Source: Gammaproteobacteria bacterium (GTDB taxonomy: Bacteria; Pseudomonadota; Gammaproteobacteria; Enterobacterales; Alteromonadaceae). Taken from it: 64,000 nucleotides of DNA. Position numbers and translations under genes: made by a program. Each line of letters begins with the position of its first letter. The first letter of the stretch is position 1. A model generated the notes under the pieces. The model saw only the letters and a list, made by a program, of their open reading frames with translations, was not told the DNA's origin and made no database searches. Shown in pieces: positions 1-8,249 of this stretch. Where the stretch lies: the NCBI GenBank assembly GCA_018826295.1, contig JAHJZX010000014.1:46138-110137 (forward strand), written 5' to 3'.

Positions 1-315
1 GTAGCAGGTTGGCTTGGAATTTTACCGCTTGTTATCGCGCTGTGTTTCCCTCGGATGCTCAAAGTTACACTGTTCTTTTACATTGCATTGGCTACATCGA
101 ACGTGTTTCTAATGCTTTATGTTGGTGCAAAAAACAGCTTTCTGGATGCTTTTCTTCACATAATAGGCTTGCCCTATGGCAGTAATGAACTGGCTTTATT
201 TTATGCTGCAAGAACTTGGGGCTTCGGGGTAGCTGGCTTTATGACGTTTATTGGTTATCACAATTATAAAACTGTGATGATGGAAACACGAGAATCCATA
301 AAAGTAGAGAGTTAG
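1..315 (+). CDS. C-terminal part of a membrane protein (5' end outside window)
   Basis: The reading frame is open from base 1, so the gene starts upstream; an internal ATG at 55 is unlikely to be the true start because the codons before it also encode hydrophobic residues (VAGWLGILPLVIALCF). About 104 residues are visible. Three hydrophobic stretches are seen (the first 16 residues, then TLFFYIALATSNVFLMLYVG, then a shorter one near WGFGVAGFMTFIG), followed by a charged tail ending in KVES. This fits an inner-membrane protein whose C-terminus is cytoplasmic. I do not recognise a family and assign no function. Confidence 0.6.
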   Translation, partial: VAGWLGILPLVIALCFPRMLKVTLFFYIALATSNVFLMLYVGAKNSFLDAFLHIIGLPYGSNELALFYAARTWGFGVAGFMTFIGYHNYKTVMMETRESIKVES

Positions 316-425
316 GAACCACGAAGTATGTCAGCAATATCTCACAGTAACTGACGATTTTTGCTCTGTTCTGTTGCTTATTTTGAGAGTATGTTGCCGG
401 TATGTAAAACCATGGAGGGTTTTGT

Positions 426-1352
426 ATGCAGGTATCTCTTAGTCAGTTATTGCACATTTATCAGATTATCGACCCTATTGACGATGTCATTACGCTTACA
501 CAGCGTAGCTGCGAGCTATTGGCGCAAGCGCTACAACTGCCGGATCAGGTGCTTTATCTTAGTAACGCCGGTAAGCAACTTCAGCAGGTGGCGGCCGCGG
601 GGGCTAAGTTTGCCCCCGGTACGGGCGTATTGTCGCCATTGCGGCTGTCTTACGGTGAAGGTGTGGTTGGCCTGGCAGCACAACAGGCACAAAGCCTTTG
701 CATTGCTGATACCCGCACTATGCCCGGCTATATTTGTGATGACGCCTGCCGTTCGGCAGAGCTTAGCGTGCCTATTGTCTATCAGGGGGAAATACTGGGC
801 GTACTGGATGCAGAGCATGCCGAAGTAGGTTTTTTCGGCCCGGCACAACAGCAATTTACCGAAGCGCTGGCGGCCATGTTGGCACCACGGCTGGCGAACC
901 TGGCTGCACGCCGGCGGATGGCGAAGCGCCGGCATTATTCCACGCGTACCGTGGCCCAGGCAACTACAGCCAATGTCTGTTCTGAATATTGGCTGTCGCT
1001 GCAGCAGTTCAACAGCACTGTACTGCAGGCACTTAAGCATTTTTACAGCGATAAACGCTGGCAAACCTTACCTTTGGCACAGATGGCGTTGTTACGTGAC
1101 GAGGGCAATGAACCCGCACTGCAACAAGCTGCACTGCAGCAAAAGCTTGTTGATGCGATCAGCGCAATGCAGCAACAAACGGCTACCCGGTTGTGGGGAA
1201 GCATTTTGTCAGCCCGTTATCTGGAAAAATGTGATCAGTTGTCTCTGGCCGAGCAACACTATATGGCATTTAGCACCTTGCGGCGTCATCAGCAACTGGC
1301 GCAGCAGCATCTGTTGCAGCAGCTGTGGCAGGCTGAATTGTTGTTGCGTTAA
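426..1352 (+). CDS. GAF-domain protein
   Basis: 308 residues. Residues about 15-160 look like a GAF fold: a helix, the stretch GEGVVGLAAQQAQSL, and a closing VPIVYQGEILGVLDAEHAE that is typical of GAF domains of the free-methionine-(R)-sulfoxide-reductase (fRMsr) and sensor types. A cysteine sits in GYICDDACRS just before that strand, at the place where fRMsr enzymes carry a catalytic cysteine. The second half (about 170-308) is helical and rich in Gln, Leu and Ala, and I recognise no output domain there. No signal peptide is seen, so it is probably cytoplasmic. It may sense a small ligand or redox state, but that is inference. It stands alone, 86 bases before a secreted peptidase gene. Confidence 0.7.
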   Translation: MQVSLSQLLHIYQIIDPIDDVITLTQRSCELLAQALQLPDQVLYLSNAGKQLQQVAAAGAKFAPGTGVLSPLRLSYGEGVVGLAAQQAQSLCIADTRTMPGYICDDACRSAELSVPIVYQGEILGVLDAEHAEVGFFGPAQQQFTEALAAMLAPRLANLAARRRMAKRRHYSTRTVAQATTANVCSEYWLSLQQFNSTVLQALKHFYSDKRWQTLPLAQMALLRDEGNEPALQQAALQQKLVDAISAMQQQTATRLWGSILSARYLEKCDQLSLAEQHYMAFSTLRRHQQLAQQHLLQQLWQAELLLR

Positions 1353-1438
1353 TTTAAATGAGCACTTTGTTAGCAGTTTGTTTTGGTGTCGCTGGTTAAA
1401 CTTAAGGCGAGTGGACAAGTAGCAAACAGGAGGCTCAG

Positions 1439-3013
1439 ATGAAACTGCTCGCAATAGCAACAACCTTAACTGCCATTGGATTGGCAATGCCGGCTTTAGC
1501 GGTACAGTATGATTTGCCGTTTAAAGGACAAAATTTTACTGACAATGAAAAAATCTACACCCGGGACCATGCTGTCACCACGTCGCAGCAATATGGCTTT
1601 GACTTTAGTGGTCGCCGTTATGATTTTGACAATTCACGCTGGACGTCGGTAAATACTACACTGGCTGTTTATGACGCCGCGCCGACTAACAACAAGCATA
1701 CCATTTATAGTAAGTCCGTTTACGCTATGCGCGCAGGCAGAGTTGTCGGTTGCTGGCGCAATGCACCGGAAAATCCCCGGCCGAAATTATCCACTGATTC
1801 TGATGTTACCCGGCCATGGTTACATGCTGACTTTAAAGCCGGACTGATCCCCGGCGGAGGCAATATGTTGTGGGTAGAGCATGATGACGGCAGCCGGATG
1901 TTATACGCTCATATGATCCCAGGCTCTATTGGCCAGGACTTGTGCCCGCACAATGCCAGTTTGTTTCCGGCCCCGAAGGGGCGTAACAGTGAGTTTATTT
2001 ATGTCGGTGTGGAGCCGGCGCAGCAGGCGCTTATCAGTAAAGGGCAATATCTGGGCCGGGTTGGTAATAGTGGCAGTTCTACCGGGCCACATTTACATGT
2101 GCATTTGCAAAACAGTAGCGGCGTAGGCCAAGCAATAAGTTTTAGCCGCGGTATTGCTACTGTACCGGATAACACTAAACCTTACGGCGGCCCCTGGGTG
2201 CGGTTTGCTGGCAGCACTATTCCTGCCGGGGCGCAACTGATTTGGGCTCCGCGCACGGTAAGCAGCCGCTATGCACGCCACGCAGTTAAGGCTGAAGCGT
2301 ATCAGAGCCTCTTTACCCATTTGTCTGATTCTGGCTTTAAACCCAGCTGGCTGGACGGATATAACGTCAGCGGTAACGTGTTTTACAATATGGTGTGGCA
2401 ACCGTCTAACATTGGCTGGCGTTCATACCATGGCCGCAGCTCTGCGTCGTATCAGGCAGTGTTTAATGACGCAATTGCCGATGGTTTTGTGCCGGTACAT
2501 GTTGACAGCCACATTACCGGGAGCGGGCCACGTTACAGCGTGATATTTGAGAAAAAAGCCTTAGCGACGCTGGCCCGGCATAATTTAAGCTATGCTCAGC
2601 ATGCGCAGGTTATGGAGCAGGCTAAAGATTTAGGAATGCGGCCGGTAAGTGTGTCGGTAGTGTCCAGTGGCGGTGAACGTCGTTATACCACCTTGTATCA
2701 TAATGCCCCGGTTGGTAGCTGGACTATCAGCTCGCAGTTATCTTCTGCCGCCTATCAGAATAAAGTGCTGAGTGAGGAAGCTGCAGGCCGGCGGCCCATT
2801 TACGTCACATCCTATCTGCATCATGGAAATGTCAATTACAGCGCGGTATTTGCACAGCTTCCGCTGAAAACCTGGGAGGCACGGCATGGCCAGAGTTCTG
2901 CAACCTATCAAAATAACTTTAATATGCTGGGCGGACAGGGTTTTGCCATTGACGTGGTTTCCGGCATAGATGGGTTGAATGTGCACCGCTTTGCCGCAAT
3001 CTGGACCAAGTAG
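1439..3013 (+). CDS. Secreted M23 (LytM-type) peptidase with C-terminal tandem repeats
   Basis: 524 residues with a clear signal peptide (MKLLAIATTLTAIGLAMPALA) and a strong AGGAGG ribosome site a few bases before the ATG. The M23 domain spans about residues 40-240. A His/Asp pair lies near 44 and 55, LWVEHDDGSRMLYAHM sits in the middle, and the HLHVH zinc/catalytic motif is at about 218-222 after GNSGSSTGPH. Residues about 270-524 hold roughly five repeats of 45-50 residues, each with an aromatic/GF turn and a closing Y-x-x-x-(F/W/Y) strand. They resemble the 'bacterial tandem repeat domain 1' found in secreted hydrolases. It probably cuts peptidoglycan or another peptide outside the inner membrane, with the repeats binding a surface or substrate. 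The substrate is unknown. Confidence 0.8.
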   Translation: MKLLAIATTLTAIGLAMPALAVQYDLPFKGQNFTDNEKIYTRDHAVTTSQQYGFDFSGRRYDFDNSRWTSVNTTLAVYDAAPTNNKHTIYSKSVYAMRAGRVVGCWRNAPENPRPKLSTDSDVTRPWLHADFKAGLIPGGGNMLWVEHDDGSRMLYAHMIPGSIGQDLCPHNASLFPAPKGRNSEFIYVGVEPAQQALISKGQYLGRVGNSGSSTGPHLHVHLQNSSGVGQAISFSRGIATVPDNTKPYGGPWVRFAGSTIPAGAQLIWAPRTVSSRYARHAVKAEAYQSLFTHLSDSGFKPSWLDGYNVSGNVFYNMVWQPSNIGWRSYHGRSSASYQAVFNDAIADGFVPVHVDSHITGSGPRYSVIFEKKALATLARHNLSYAQHAQVMEQAKDLGMRPVSVSVVSSGGERRYTTLYHNAPVGSWTISSQLSSAAYQNKVLSEEAAGRRPIYVTSYLHHGNVNYSAVFAQLPLKTWEARHGQSSATYQNNFNMLGGQGFAIDVVSGIDGLNVHRFAAIWTK

Positions 3014-3062
3014 TTACGCTGTGCTTATATTGCGTCACTAAGGGCGTAAACCGCGAAATACC

Positions 3063-3090
3063 TTGCAATTGCGCCCTAAATCAGTAAAAT
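3063..3090 (+). promoter_or_regulatory. Probable sigma-70 promoter of the rpsP operon
   Basis: TTGCAA at 3063-3068 and TAAAAT at 3085-3090 with a 16-base spacer lie 74 bases before the rpsP ATG. The transcribed leader contains a GC-rich hairpin (AGCCC... at about 3096 pairing with ...GGGCT near 3119) followed by TTTGTTATTTTT, which could be a leader attenuator. Assigned by motif inspection only. Confidence 0.5.
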
Positions 3091-3163
3091 GCTGCAGCCC
3101 TTCGGTCCAACCGGGGGCTTTGTTATTTTTGATAAAACCTGAACGATAAAATTAGAGGGCCTT

Positions 3164-3415
3164 ATGGTAACTATTCGTTTACAACGTGGTGGCGCGAAAA
3201 AGCGTCCATTTTACCAAGTTGTGGTAGCGGACAGCCGTTTTGCTCGTGATGGCCGCTTTATTGAGCGCGTGGGTTTCTTTAACCCAATCGCTGGCGGTAC
3301 TGAAGAGAAACTGCGTCTGGACCTGGACCGCGTTAATCACTGGGTAGCACAAGGTGCTTCACTGAGTGACCGCGTGGCAAACCTGGTAAAAACTGCTGAA
3401 AAAGCATCTGCTTAA
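3164..3415 (+). CDS. rpsP: 30S ribosomal protein bS16
   Basis: 83 residues, the normal length of bS16. It begins [17 protein letters not shown], the highly conserved N-terminus, and carries the [11 protein letters not shown] stretch that packs against 16S rRNA. The protein is part of the small subunit body and helps its assembly. It is the first gene of the classic rpsP-rimM-trmD-rplS operon, and a ribosome site (AGAGGG) precedes the ATG. Identity is certain from sequence and context. Confidence 0.98.
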   Translation: MVTIRLQRGGAKKRPFYQVVVADSRFARDGRFIERVGFFNPIAGGTEEKLRLDLDRVNHWVAQGASLSDRVANLVKTAEKASA

Positions 3416-3444
3416 TCAGCTAACGGTCGTGTGGAGTAGTCAGC

Positions 3445-3972
3445 TTGAGTGAGAAAGATTTAGTCGTTCTTGGCAAATTTGGTGCGGTTTACGGCATCAA
3501 TGGCTGGCTTAAAGTTAACGCTTACACCGACTTCCCGGAAGGGATTTTTGATTACACACCCTGGCAAGTTAAATTTCAGGGTAACTGGCAACCAGTGCAG
3601 GTTTCCAGCTGGAAGCGCCATAGTAATGGCCTGATAGCGAAACTGGACGGTGTCAATGATCGGGACTTGGCGCAGCGTTATGTAAATGCTGACATTGCCA
3701 TAGCAAGCCAGGCGCTACCTTCATTAGAAGAGGGCGAATATTACTGGAAAGACCTGATGGGCTTAGCAGTAATAAACGAGGCGGGCTACCACTTAGGTGA
3801 AGTCACCGACATGATGGAAACGGGTTCTAACGACGTATTAGTTGTTAAAGCCAACCGTACCGATGCATTTGGTCAGAAAGAAAGGTTGTTGCCGTTTTTA
3901 ATGCATACAGTGATTAAAAGCGTTGATTTAACCGAGCGTCGCATTATCGTAGACTGGGATCCCGCGTTTTAA
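3445..3972 (+). CDS. rimM: Ribosome maturation factor RimM
   Basis: 175 residues, standard for RimM. The N-terminal beta-barrel ([19 protein letters not shown]) and the C-terminal PRC-barrel ([13 protein letters not shown]... [18 protein letters not shown]) are both clear, and the protein ends IVDWDPAF. RimM binds bS19 and helps mature the 3' major domain of the 30S subunit. The chosen start is TTG at 3445, because MSEKDL is followed at once by the conserved barrel and no ATG is better placed. The stop codon overlaps the trmD start by one base (TAATG), implying coupled translation. Confidence 0.96.
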   Translation: MSEKDLVVLGKFGAVYGINGWLKVNAYTDFPEGIFDYTPWQVKFQGNWQPVQVSSWKRHSNGLIAKLDGVNDRDLAQRYVNADIAIASQALPSLEEGEYYWKDLMGLAVINEAGYHLGEVTDMMETGSNDVLVVKANRTDAFGQKERLLPFLMHTVIKSVDLTERRIIVDWDPAF

Positions 3973-4760
3973 TGCCGGATGACACTAAGCTGTGGGTAGG
4001 GGTTATTTCCTTATTCCCGGAAATGTTTCAGGCAATAACGCAATATGGGGTAACCGGCCGTGCTGTTAAGCAGGGCATTATGCAGTTGCAATGTTGGAAC
4101 CCGCGTGATTTCACAACGGACAAGCATCGCACTGTAGATGACCGGCCTTATGGTGGTGGCCCCGGTATGCTGATGATGGTGCAGCCGCTGCGTGACGCAA
4201 TACGCGCCGCTAAGCAAGCTGCAGGTGAAGGTGTACACACGGTGTATTTGTCGCCGCAAGGCCGCAAGTTAGACCAACAAGGTGTTACTGAACTGGCGAC
4301 GTATTCTAAGCTACTTTTGGTAGCTGGCCGGTATGAAGGCATTGATGAGCGCGTAATAGAAAGCGAAATTGACGCAGAATGGTCAATAGGTGATTACGTG
4401 TTAAGTGGCGGTGAATTGCCAGCGATGACATTGATAGATGCAGTGTCGCGCTTAGTACCAGGTGTACTGGGGCATGACCAGTCAGCAGAGCAGGATTCTT
4501 TTGCATCCGGTTTGCTGGATTGTCCACACTACACCAGGCCTGAAGTGTTATCAGACAAACAGGTTCCGTCAGTTTTACTGAGTGGTAACCATGAAAATAT
4601 ACGACGCTGGCGTTTAAAGCAGTCTCTTGGGAGAACCTGGCTTAGACGACCGGATATGTTAAATCTCCTGGCTCTGACTGAGGAGCAACGACGGTTACTG
4701 GCTGAGTTCCAAGGTGAACATCAGCAAGAGTGCCGGACGGGGCAGCAAGAAGACAGTTAA
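3972..4760 (+). CDS. trmD: tRNA (guanine-37-N1)-methyltransferase
   Basis: 262 residues. This SPOUT-family enzyme uses S-adenosylmethionine to methylate G37 next to the anticodon, which prevents +1 frameshifting. Visible hallmarks are [46 protein letters not shown] and [14 protein letters not shown], the last two forming the cofactor-binding trefoil knot. The ATG overlaps the rimM stop, and rplS follows 22 bases after its stop. The tail after about residue 245 ([18 protein letters not shown]) is a variable extension. Confidence 0.97.
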   Translation: MPDDTKLWVGVISLFPEMFQAITQYGVTGRAVKQGIMQLQCWNPRDFTTDKHRTVDDRPYGGGPGMLMMVQPLRDAIRAAKQAAGEGVHTVYLSPQGRKLDQQGVTELATYSKLLLVAGRYEGIDERVIESEIDAEWSIGDYVLSGGELPAMTLIDAVSRLVPGVLGHDQSAEQDSFASGLLDCPHYTRPEVLSDKQVPSVLLSGNHENIRRWRLKQSLGRTWLRRPDMLNLLALTEEQRRLLAEFQGEHQQECRTGQQEDS

Positions 4761-4782
4761 TTCCAGGTAAAGTGAGATTGTT

Positions 4783-5142
4783 ATGAGCAAAGTTAGCCAA
4801 AACATCATCAAAATGCTTGAAGACGAACAGTTAAAGCAAGACGTTCCTGCGTTCGCGCCGGGCGACACTGTAGTGGTTCAGGTTAAAGTTAAAGAAGGTG
4901 ATAAAACCCGTTTACAGGCATACGAAGGCGTAGTTATCGCTAAACGTAACCGTGGCCTGCACTCTGCATTCACCGTACGTAAAATCTCTAATGGCGAAGG
5001 TGTTGAGCGTGTATTCCAGACGCACAGCCCAATGGTAGACAGCATCACCGTTAAACGTCGTGGTGCGGTTCGCCGTGCTAAGCTTTACTACTTACGCGAT
5101 CGTTCAGGTAAATCAGCGCGTATCCGCGAAAAGCTTAACTAA
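4783..5142 (+). CDS. rplS: 50S ribosomal protein bL19
   Basis: 119 residues. Conserved segments include [32 protein letters not shown], the basic [13 protein letters not shown] and the C-terminal [22 protein letters not shown]. bL19 sits at the interface of the two subunits. Last gene of the rpsP operon; a strong intrinsic terminator follows within 10 bases. Confidence 0.98.
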   Translation: MSKVSQNIIKMLEDEQLKQDVPAFAPGDTVVVQVKVKEGDKTRLQAYEGVVIAKRNRGLHSAFTVRKISNGEGVERVFQTHSPMVDSITVKRRGAVRRAKLYYLRDRSGKSARIREKLN

Positions 5143-5151
5143 GCTACCCTT

Positions 5152-5177
5152 AAGGCCGACACTTGTCGGCCTTTTTT
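5152..5177 (+). terminator. Intrinsic terminator of the rpsP-rplS operon
   Basis: AAGGCCGAC (5152-5160) and GTCGGCCTT (5165-5173) form a 9-bp stem with a four-base loop, followed by a T run broken by one C. It lies between the rplS stop and the next gene, whose ATG is only about 20 bases downstream. Confidence 0.9.
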
Positions 5178-5198
5178 CTTTTTGGCATAGTGCACGCT

Positions 5199-5813
5199 AT
5201 GACCGATACTCAAGCTCCGCTTAACACAGCCATTCTTAACTTGTTGCAAGGCCAGCTGGAAAGCCTGATCCTGACATTTAAGCCGCAGCACAGCCCGATA
5301 GAAGAACAGTATTTGCTATCACGGCTGGGGTTAAAGTTACACAGCGATACGCTGCAAAGTGCTGATCTTGCCCGTTTTCAACAACACTTTGTGCTGTATC
5401 ACTTGTTATACCGCATTCAGCAGCACTGGCTGACACAGCGCCACGGCTATTTAGCCATTGGCCTGGCCAAACTGCAGTTACTTCCGCCCACTGAAGCTTT
5501 GCCGCCTGACACAGACATCGGCCGGCAAGACTATTATCTGAACTGGCAGAACTTCTATGCCATGACAGAGCAATTACTTGACCAACATCTGGATGCTTTC
5601 TGGCAGCAGCTACAACGGCCAAACGTGCAACCAAATGTATTGGCGCACAGCGAAGCGCTGGCTTTACTCAACTTACCCGCTGCGTTTACACCACAACAGC
5701 TGAAAAAAGCCTACCGCACTAAAGCATTACAACTGCATCCGGATCGCGGCGGTGAGCCGCAACAATTTATTTTGCTGCGCCAGGCCTATCAGCAGTTGTT
5801 ACAACATTTCTGA
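5199..5813 (+). CDS. DnaJ-related J-domain protein
   Basis: 204 residues from the ATG at 5199; an upstream in-frame start at 5163 would lie inside the terminator and is rejected. Residues about 1-145 match the helical region found in 'DnaJ-related' proteins of gammaproteobacteria (QLESLILTFKPQHSPIEEQYLLSRL). The J-domain is at the extreme C-terminus (about 155-204): LNLPAAFTPQQLKKAYRTKA, then the HPD tripeptide in LQLHPDRGG. HPD is the motif that stimulates Hsp70 ATPase activity. No zinc finger or substrate-binding domain is present, so this is a specialised co-chaperone. Its client is unknown. Confidence 0.82.
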   Translation: MTDTQAPLNTAILNLLQGQLESLILTFKPQHSPIEEQYLLSRLGLKLHSDTLQSADLARFQQHFVLYHLLYRIQQHWLTQRHGYLAIGLAKLQLLPPTEALPPDTDIGRQDYYLNWQNFYAMTEQLLDQHLDAFWQQLQRPNVQPNVLAHSEALALLNLPAAFTPQQLKKAYRTKALQLHPDRGGEPQQFILLRQAYQQLLQHF

Positions 5814-5822
5814 TTACCACCT

Positions 5823-5840
5823 TGTACATTTATATTTACG
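5823..5840 (+). promoter_or_regulatory. Upstream TyrR-box-like site of aroF-tyrA
   Basis: TGTACA-N6-TTTACG matches the TyrR consensus TGTAAA-N6-TTTACA at 10 of 12 defined bases. It lies about 70 bases before the proposed -35 box, the kind of remote box seen at the E. coli aroF promoter. Assigned by eye. Confidence 0.5.
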
Positions 5841-5895
5841 AAATTTCCATTGCTGATTTTTTATCAGAATCTTGATTTTATTGGTTTGCAATGGG

Positions 5896-5924
5896 TTGAC
5901 GCCTGATGGCCTGATCTTTATTAT
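5896..5924 (+). promoter_or_regulatory. Sigma-70 promoter of aroF-tyrA
   Basis: TTGACG (5896-5901), a 17-base spacer and TATTAT (5919-5924) each differ from consensus by one base. Transcription would start near 5931, giving a leader of about 110 bases before the aroF ATG. Two TyrR-box-like palindromes begin right at the predicted start point. Confidence 0.65.
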
Positions 5925-5932
5925 GCGCGAAG

Positions 5933-5950
5933 TGTATTTAATAAATTACG
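5933..5950 (+). promoter_or_regulatory. TyrR-box-like site (weak) at the aroF start point
   Basis: TGTATT-N6-ATTACG keeps the TGT half and the TAC core of the TyrR palindrome but with more mismatches than its neighbour. Its centre is 21 bases, two helical turns, before the next box, as expected for adjacent weak and strong TyrR boxes bound by a TyrR hexamer. Confidence 0.42.
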
Positions 5951-5953
5951 TTG

Positions 5954-5971
5954 TGTATATATAAGTTTACG
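5954..5971 (+). promoter_or_regulatory. TyrR-box-like site (strong) downstream of the aroF start point
   Basis: TGTATA-N6-TTTACG matches 10 of 12 consensus bases. Together with the box at 5933 it would cover the start of transcription and so act as an operator for tyrosine-dependent repression. Confidence 0.5.
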
Positions 5972-6038
5972 TAAGGGCGTGCTTAGCAACTTTGGCGTTT
6001 TTACCTATGCTTAATAAATTTTATGGTGGAGTTGTAGC

Positions 6039-7097
6039 ATGAGCAAAATAGTAGATGATTTACGCATAGTGGCCGAAAAGCCGTTAAGTCCGCCGGCGGT
6101 ATTGAAAAAAGTATTACCTTTGTCTGAGTCGGGCGCCGAGTTCGTGCAGCAAGCGCGCAACACCATAGCCGATATAGTGCATGGCCGCGATAAACGCTTA
6201 CTGGTGGTAACCGGACCTTGTTCCATTCATGATCCGGTTGCTGCTATTGAGTACGCTCAAAAGCTAAAGCAATTGCAGCTGGACTACGCAGATAGTCTGT
6301 ACATAGTCATGCGGGTCTATTTTGAAAAACCGCGTACTACCGTAGGCTGGAAAGGTTTTATTAATGATCCGCATTTAGATGACTCTTTCGATCTGGAAAC
6401 CGGTTTAACCTGGGGCCGTGAATTGTTGCTGAAAATGGTGGATATGCAGTTGCCTACCGCAACTGAAGCACTGGACCCGATCAGTCCGCAATATTTATCA
6501 GATTTAATCAGCTGGTCAGCCATTGGTGCCCGCACCGTTGAATCGCAAACGCACCGTGAAATGGCCAGCGGCTTATCAATGCCGGTTGGCTTTAAAAACG
6601 GCACCGACGGCAATTTAAATATCGCTTTAAATGCGCTGCAATCCGCTGCCAGTGGCCATAGTTTTATTGGTATTAATCAGCGTGGTGAAGTGAGCCTGGT
6701 GCAAACTGCCGGTAATCCTGATGGCCACATTATTTTGCGTGGCGGCGCTAAGCCAAACTACGATGAGCATAGTATTGGTGAAGCATTGGCCAAGCTGGAT
6801 AAATTACATTTACCACGCGGCATAGTAGTAGATTGTAGCCATGGCAATTCGAACAAAGATCACAACCGTCAGGGCGAGGTAGCGCAAAACGTGCTGGCGC
6901 AACGACTGGCCGGCAACGCCGCTATTATCGGCATTATGCTGGAAAGTCATTTGCATGCCGGCCGGCAGGATTTAATTGACGGTAAAGCGGCTAAATACGG
7001 CGTATCGGTTACCGACGCGTGCATCGACTGGGACACAACGGCAACACTGTTAGCCAGTTTACATCAGCAAATGCAACCGGCAGTAGCGGCGGCCTAG
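6039..7097 (+). CDS. aroF: 3-deoxy-7-phosphoheptulonate synthase (AroF/AroG class)
   Basis: 352 residues. It condenses phosphoenolpyruvate and erythrose 4-phosphate into DAHP, the first step of the shikimate pathway. Class I alpha hallmarks are VTGPCSIHDP, MRVYFEKPRTTVGWKG, GARTVESQTHREM, GFKNGTDG, ILRGGAKPNY and VVDCSHGNSNKDH, which hold the PEP and metal ligands. It is placed one base before tyrA, like the tyrosine-controlled aroF-tyrA pair of enterobacteria, and has TyrR-box-like sites upstream. Both support the tyrosine-sensitive isozyme, but feedback specificity cannot be read with certainty. A good GGAG ribosome site precedes the ATG. Confidence 0.9.
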   Translation: MSKIVDDLRIVAEKPLSPPAVLKKVLPLSESGAEFVQQARNTIADIVHGRDKRLLVVTGPCSIHDPVAAIEYAQKLKQLQLDYADSLYIVMRVYFEKPRTTVGWKGFINDPHLDDSFDLETGLTWGRELLLKMVDMQLPTATEALDPISPQYLSDLISWSAIGARTVESQTHREMASGLSMPVGFKNGTDGNLNIALNALQSAASGHSFIGINQRGEVSLVQTAGNPDGHIILRGGAKPNYDEHSIGEALAKLDKLHLPRGIVVDCSHGNSNKDHNRQGEVAQNVLAQRLAGNAAIIGIMLESHLHAGRQDLIDGKAAKYGVSVTDACIDWDTTATLLASLHQQMQPAVAAA

Positions 7098-7098
7098 T

Positions 7099-8232
7099 AT
7101 GACCAATTCGCAAGCGGCGCAGGCTTTGTCGCCACTGCGCCAGCAAATTGATAGTATCGACAGCCAACTGGTAGCGCTGCTGGCGCAGCGCGCTAAAGTT
7201 ACCGCTCAGGTTGGTAAAATTAAGCAGCAGTTTGCATTGCCGGTATATGTACCCGAGCGCGAGCAAGCGCTGCTGGCGGCCCGGCGGGAACAGGCTCAGG
7301 CGCTTGGTGTGTCGGCCGATTTAACCGAAGATGTGCTGCGGCGCATTATGCGTGAGTCATACCAAACCCAGGAAAGTGGCTTTGTTTGCTGCCGTGACGG
7401 CGCTGGCAAGGTTGTTATTGTTGGTGGCGCGGGCGCGCTTGGTGCCCGCTTTGTTAGCCTGTTTCAGCGCTCTGGCTACGAGGTGGCGCTGCTGGAGCAG
7501 CAAGACTGGCCAGAGGCTGAAGCAATTTGTGCCGATGCCGTGCTGGTGTTGCTGGCGGTACCTATTACGCTGACCGTTCAGCTGATTAATAAGTTACCAG
7601 TGCTGGCAGCCAACTGCGTACTGGCAGACATTACCAGTATTAAACAACAGCCGCTTAATGCCATGTTACAGCAGCACAAGGGCCCCGTGGTTGGTTTGCA
7701 TCCTATGTTTGGCCCGGATATTACCAACCTGGTAAAGCAGGTGGTGGTGGTATGCCACGGCCGTGATGAAAGCCAATACCATTGGTTGCTAAAGCAACTG
7801 AATGTCTGGGGCGCAGAATTGGCAGTAAAGCAGGCGGCTGAGCACGATAGCGCTATGCAGCTTATTCAGGCGATGCGCCACTTTTCTTCTCTGGTGTATG
7901 GTGTGCATTTGGCCGATGAAAACGCCGATCTTAATGAGCTTCTGCAGCTTAGCTCGCCAATATACCGGCTGGAGCTGGCGATGGTAGGGCGCTTGTTTGC
8001 GCAAAACGCTGAGCTATATGCTGATATTATGTTGTCATCCTGCGAAGTTGCAGCGTTGCTGCAACGTTATCAGCAACGTTTTACCGCTCTGCTGCAACTG
8101 CTACAAGCTAAAGACAAAGCCGGCTTAATGGCGCAGTTTGGTAAAGGCCAGCAGTTTTTTGGTGAGCTGGCCGGCCAATTTTTACAAGAGAGTAAACAAC
8201 TTCTGCAAAAAGCCGCAGATAGCCGCAGTTAG
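7099..8232 (+). CDS. tyrA: T-protein: chorismate mutase / prephenate dehydrogenase
   Basis: 377 residues with two domains. Residues about 1-90 form an AroQ chorismate mutase (LRQQIDSIDSQLVALLAQRA ... VYVPEREQALLAARRE). From about 100 a Rossmann fold begins with VVIVGGAGALGARFVSLFQ, followed by VLLAVPI and LADITSIK and the prephenate dehydrogenase signature VGLHPMFGPD. The rest is the helical dimer domain. It turns chorismate into prephenate and then, with NAD+, into 4-hydroxyphenylpyruvate for tyrosine. The start is one base after the aroF stop, so the two are co-transcribed. Confidence 0.95.
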   Translation: MTNSQAAQALSPLRQQIDSIDSQLVALLAQRAKVTAQVGKIKQQFALPVYVPEREQALLAARREQAQALGVSADLTEDVLRRIMRESYQTQESGFVCCRDGAGKVVIVGGAGALGARFVSLFQRSGYEVALLEQQDWPEAEAICADAVLVLLAVPITLTVQLINKLPVLAANCVLADITSIKQQPLNAMLQQHKGPVVGLHPMFGPDITNLVKQVVVVCHGRDESQYHWLLKQLNVWGAELAVKQAAEHDSAMQLIQAMRHFSSLVYGVHLADENADLNELLQLSSPIYRLELAMVGRLFAQNAELYADIMLSSCEVAALLQRYQQRFTALLQLLQAKDKAGLMAQFGKGQQFFGELAGQFLQESKQLLQKAADSRS

Positions 8233-8249
8233 CAGCGAACAGAGGCGTG

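Noticed and set aside
531..1064. 177-codon open frame on the minus strand inside the GAF gene
   Set aside because: It lies antisense to a gene with clear protein features; its translation has no recognisable domain and no ribosome site. Other overlapping frames of this kind (for example 361-828 and 34689-35120) were dropped for the same reason.
3096..3135. Ribosomal-protein-binding leader or attenuator before rpsP
   Set aside because: A GC hairpin followed by a broken T run is visible, but one arm needs a bulge and no known regulatory RNA fold is recognised. Mentioned only in the promoter entry.
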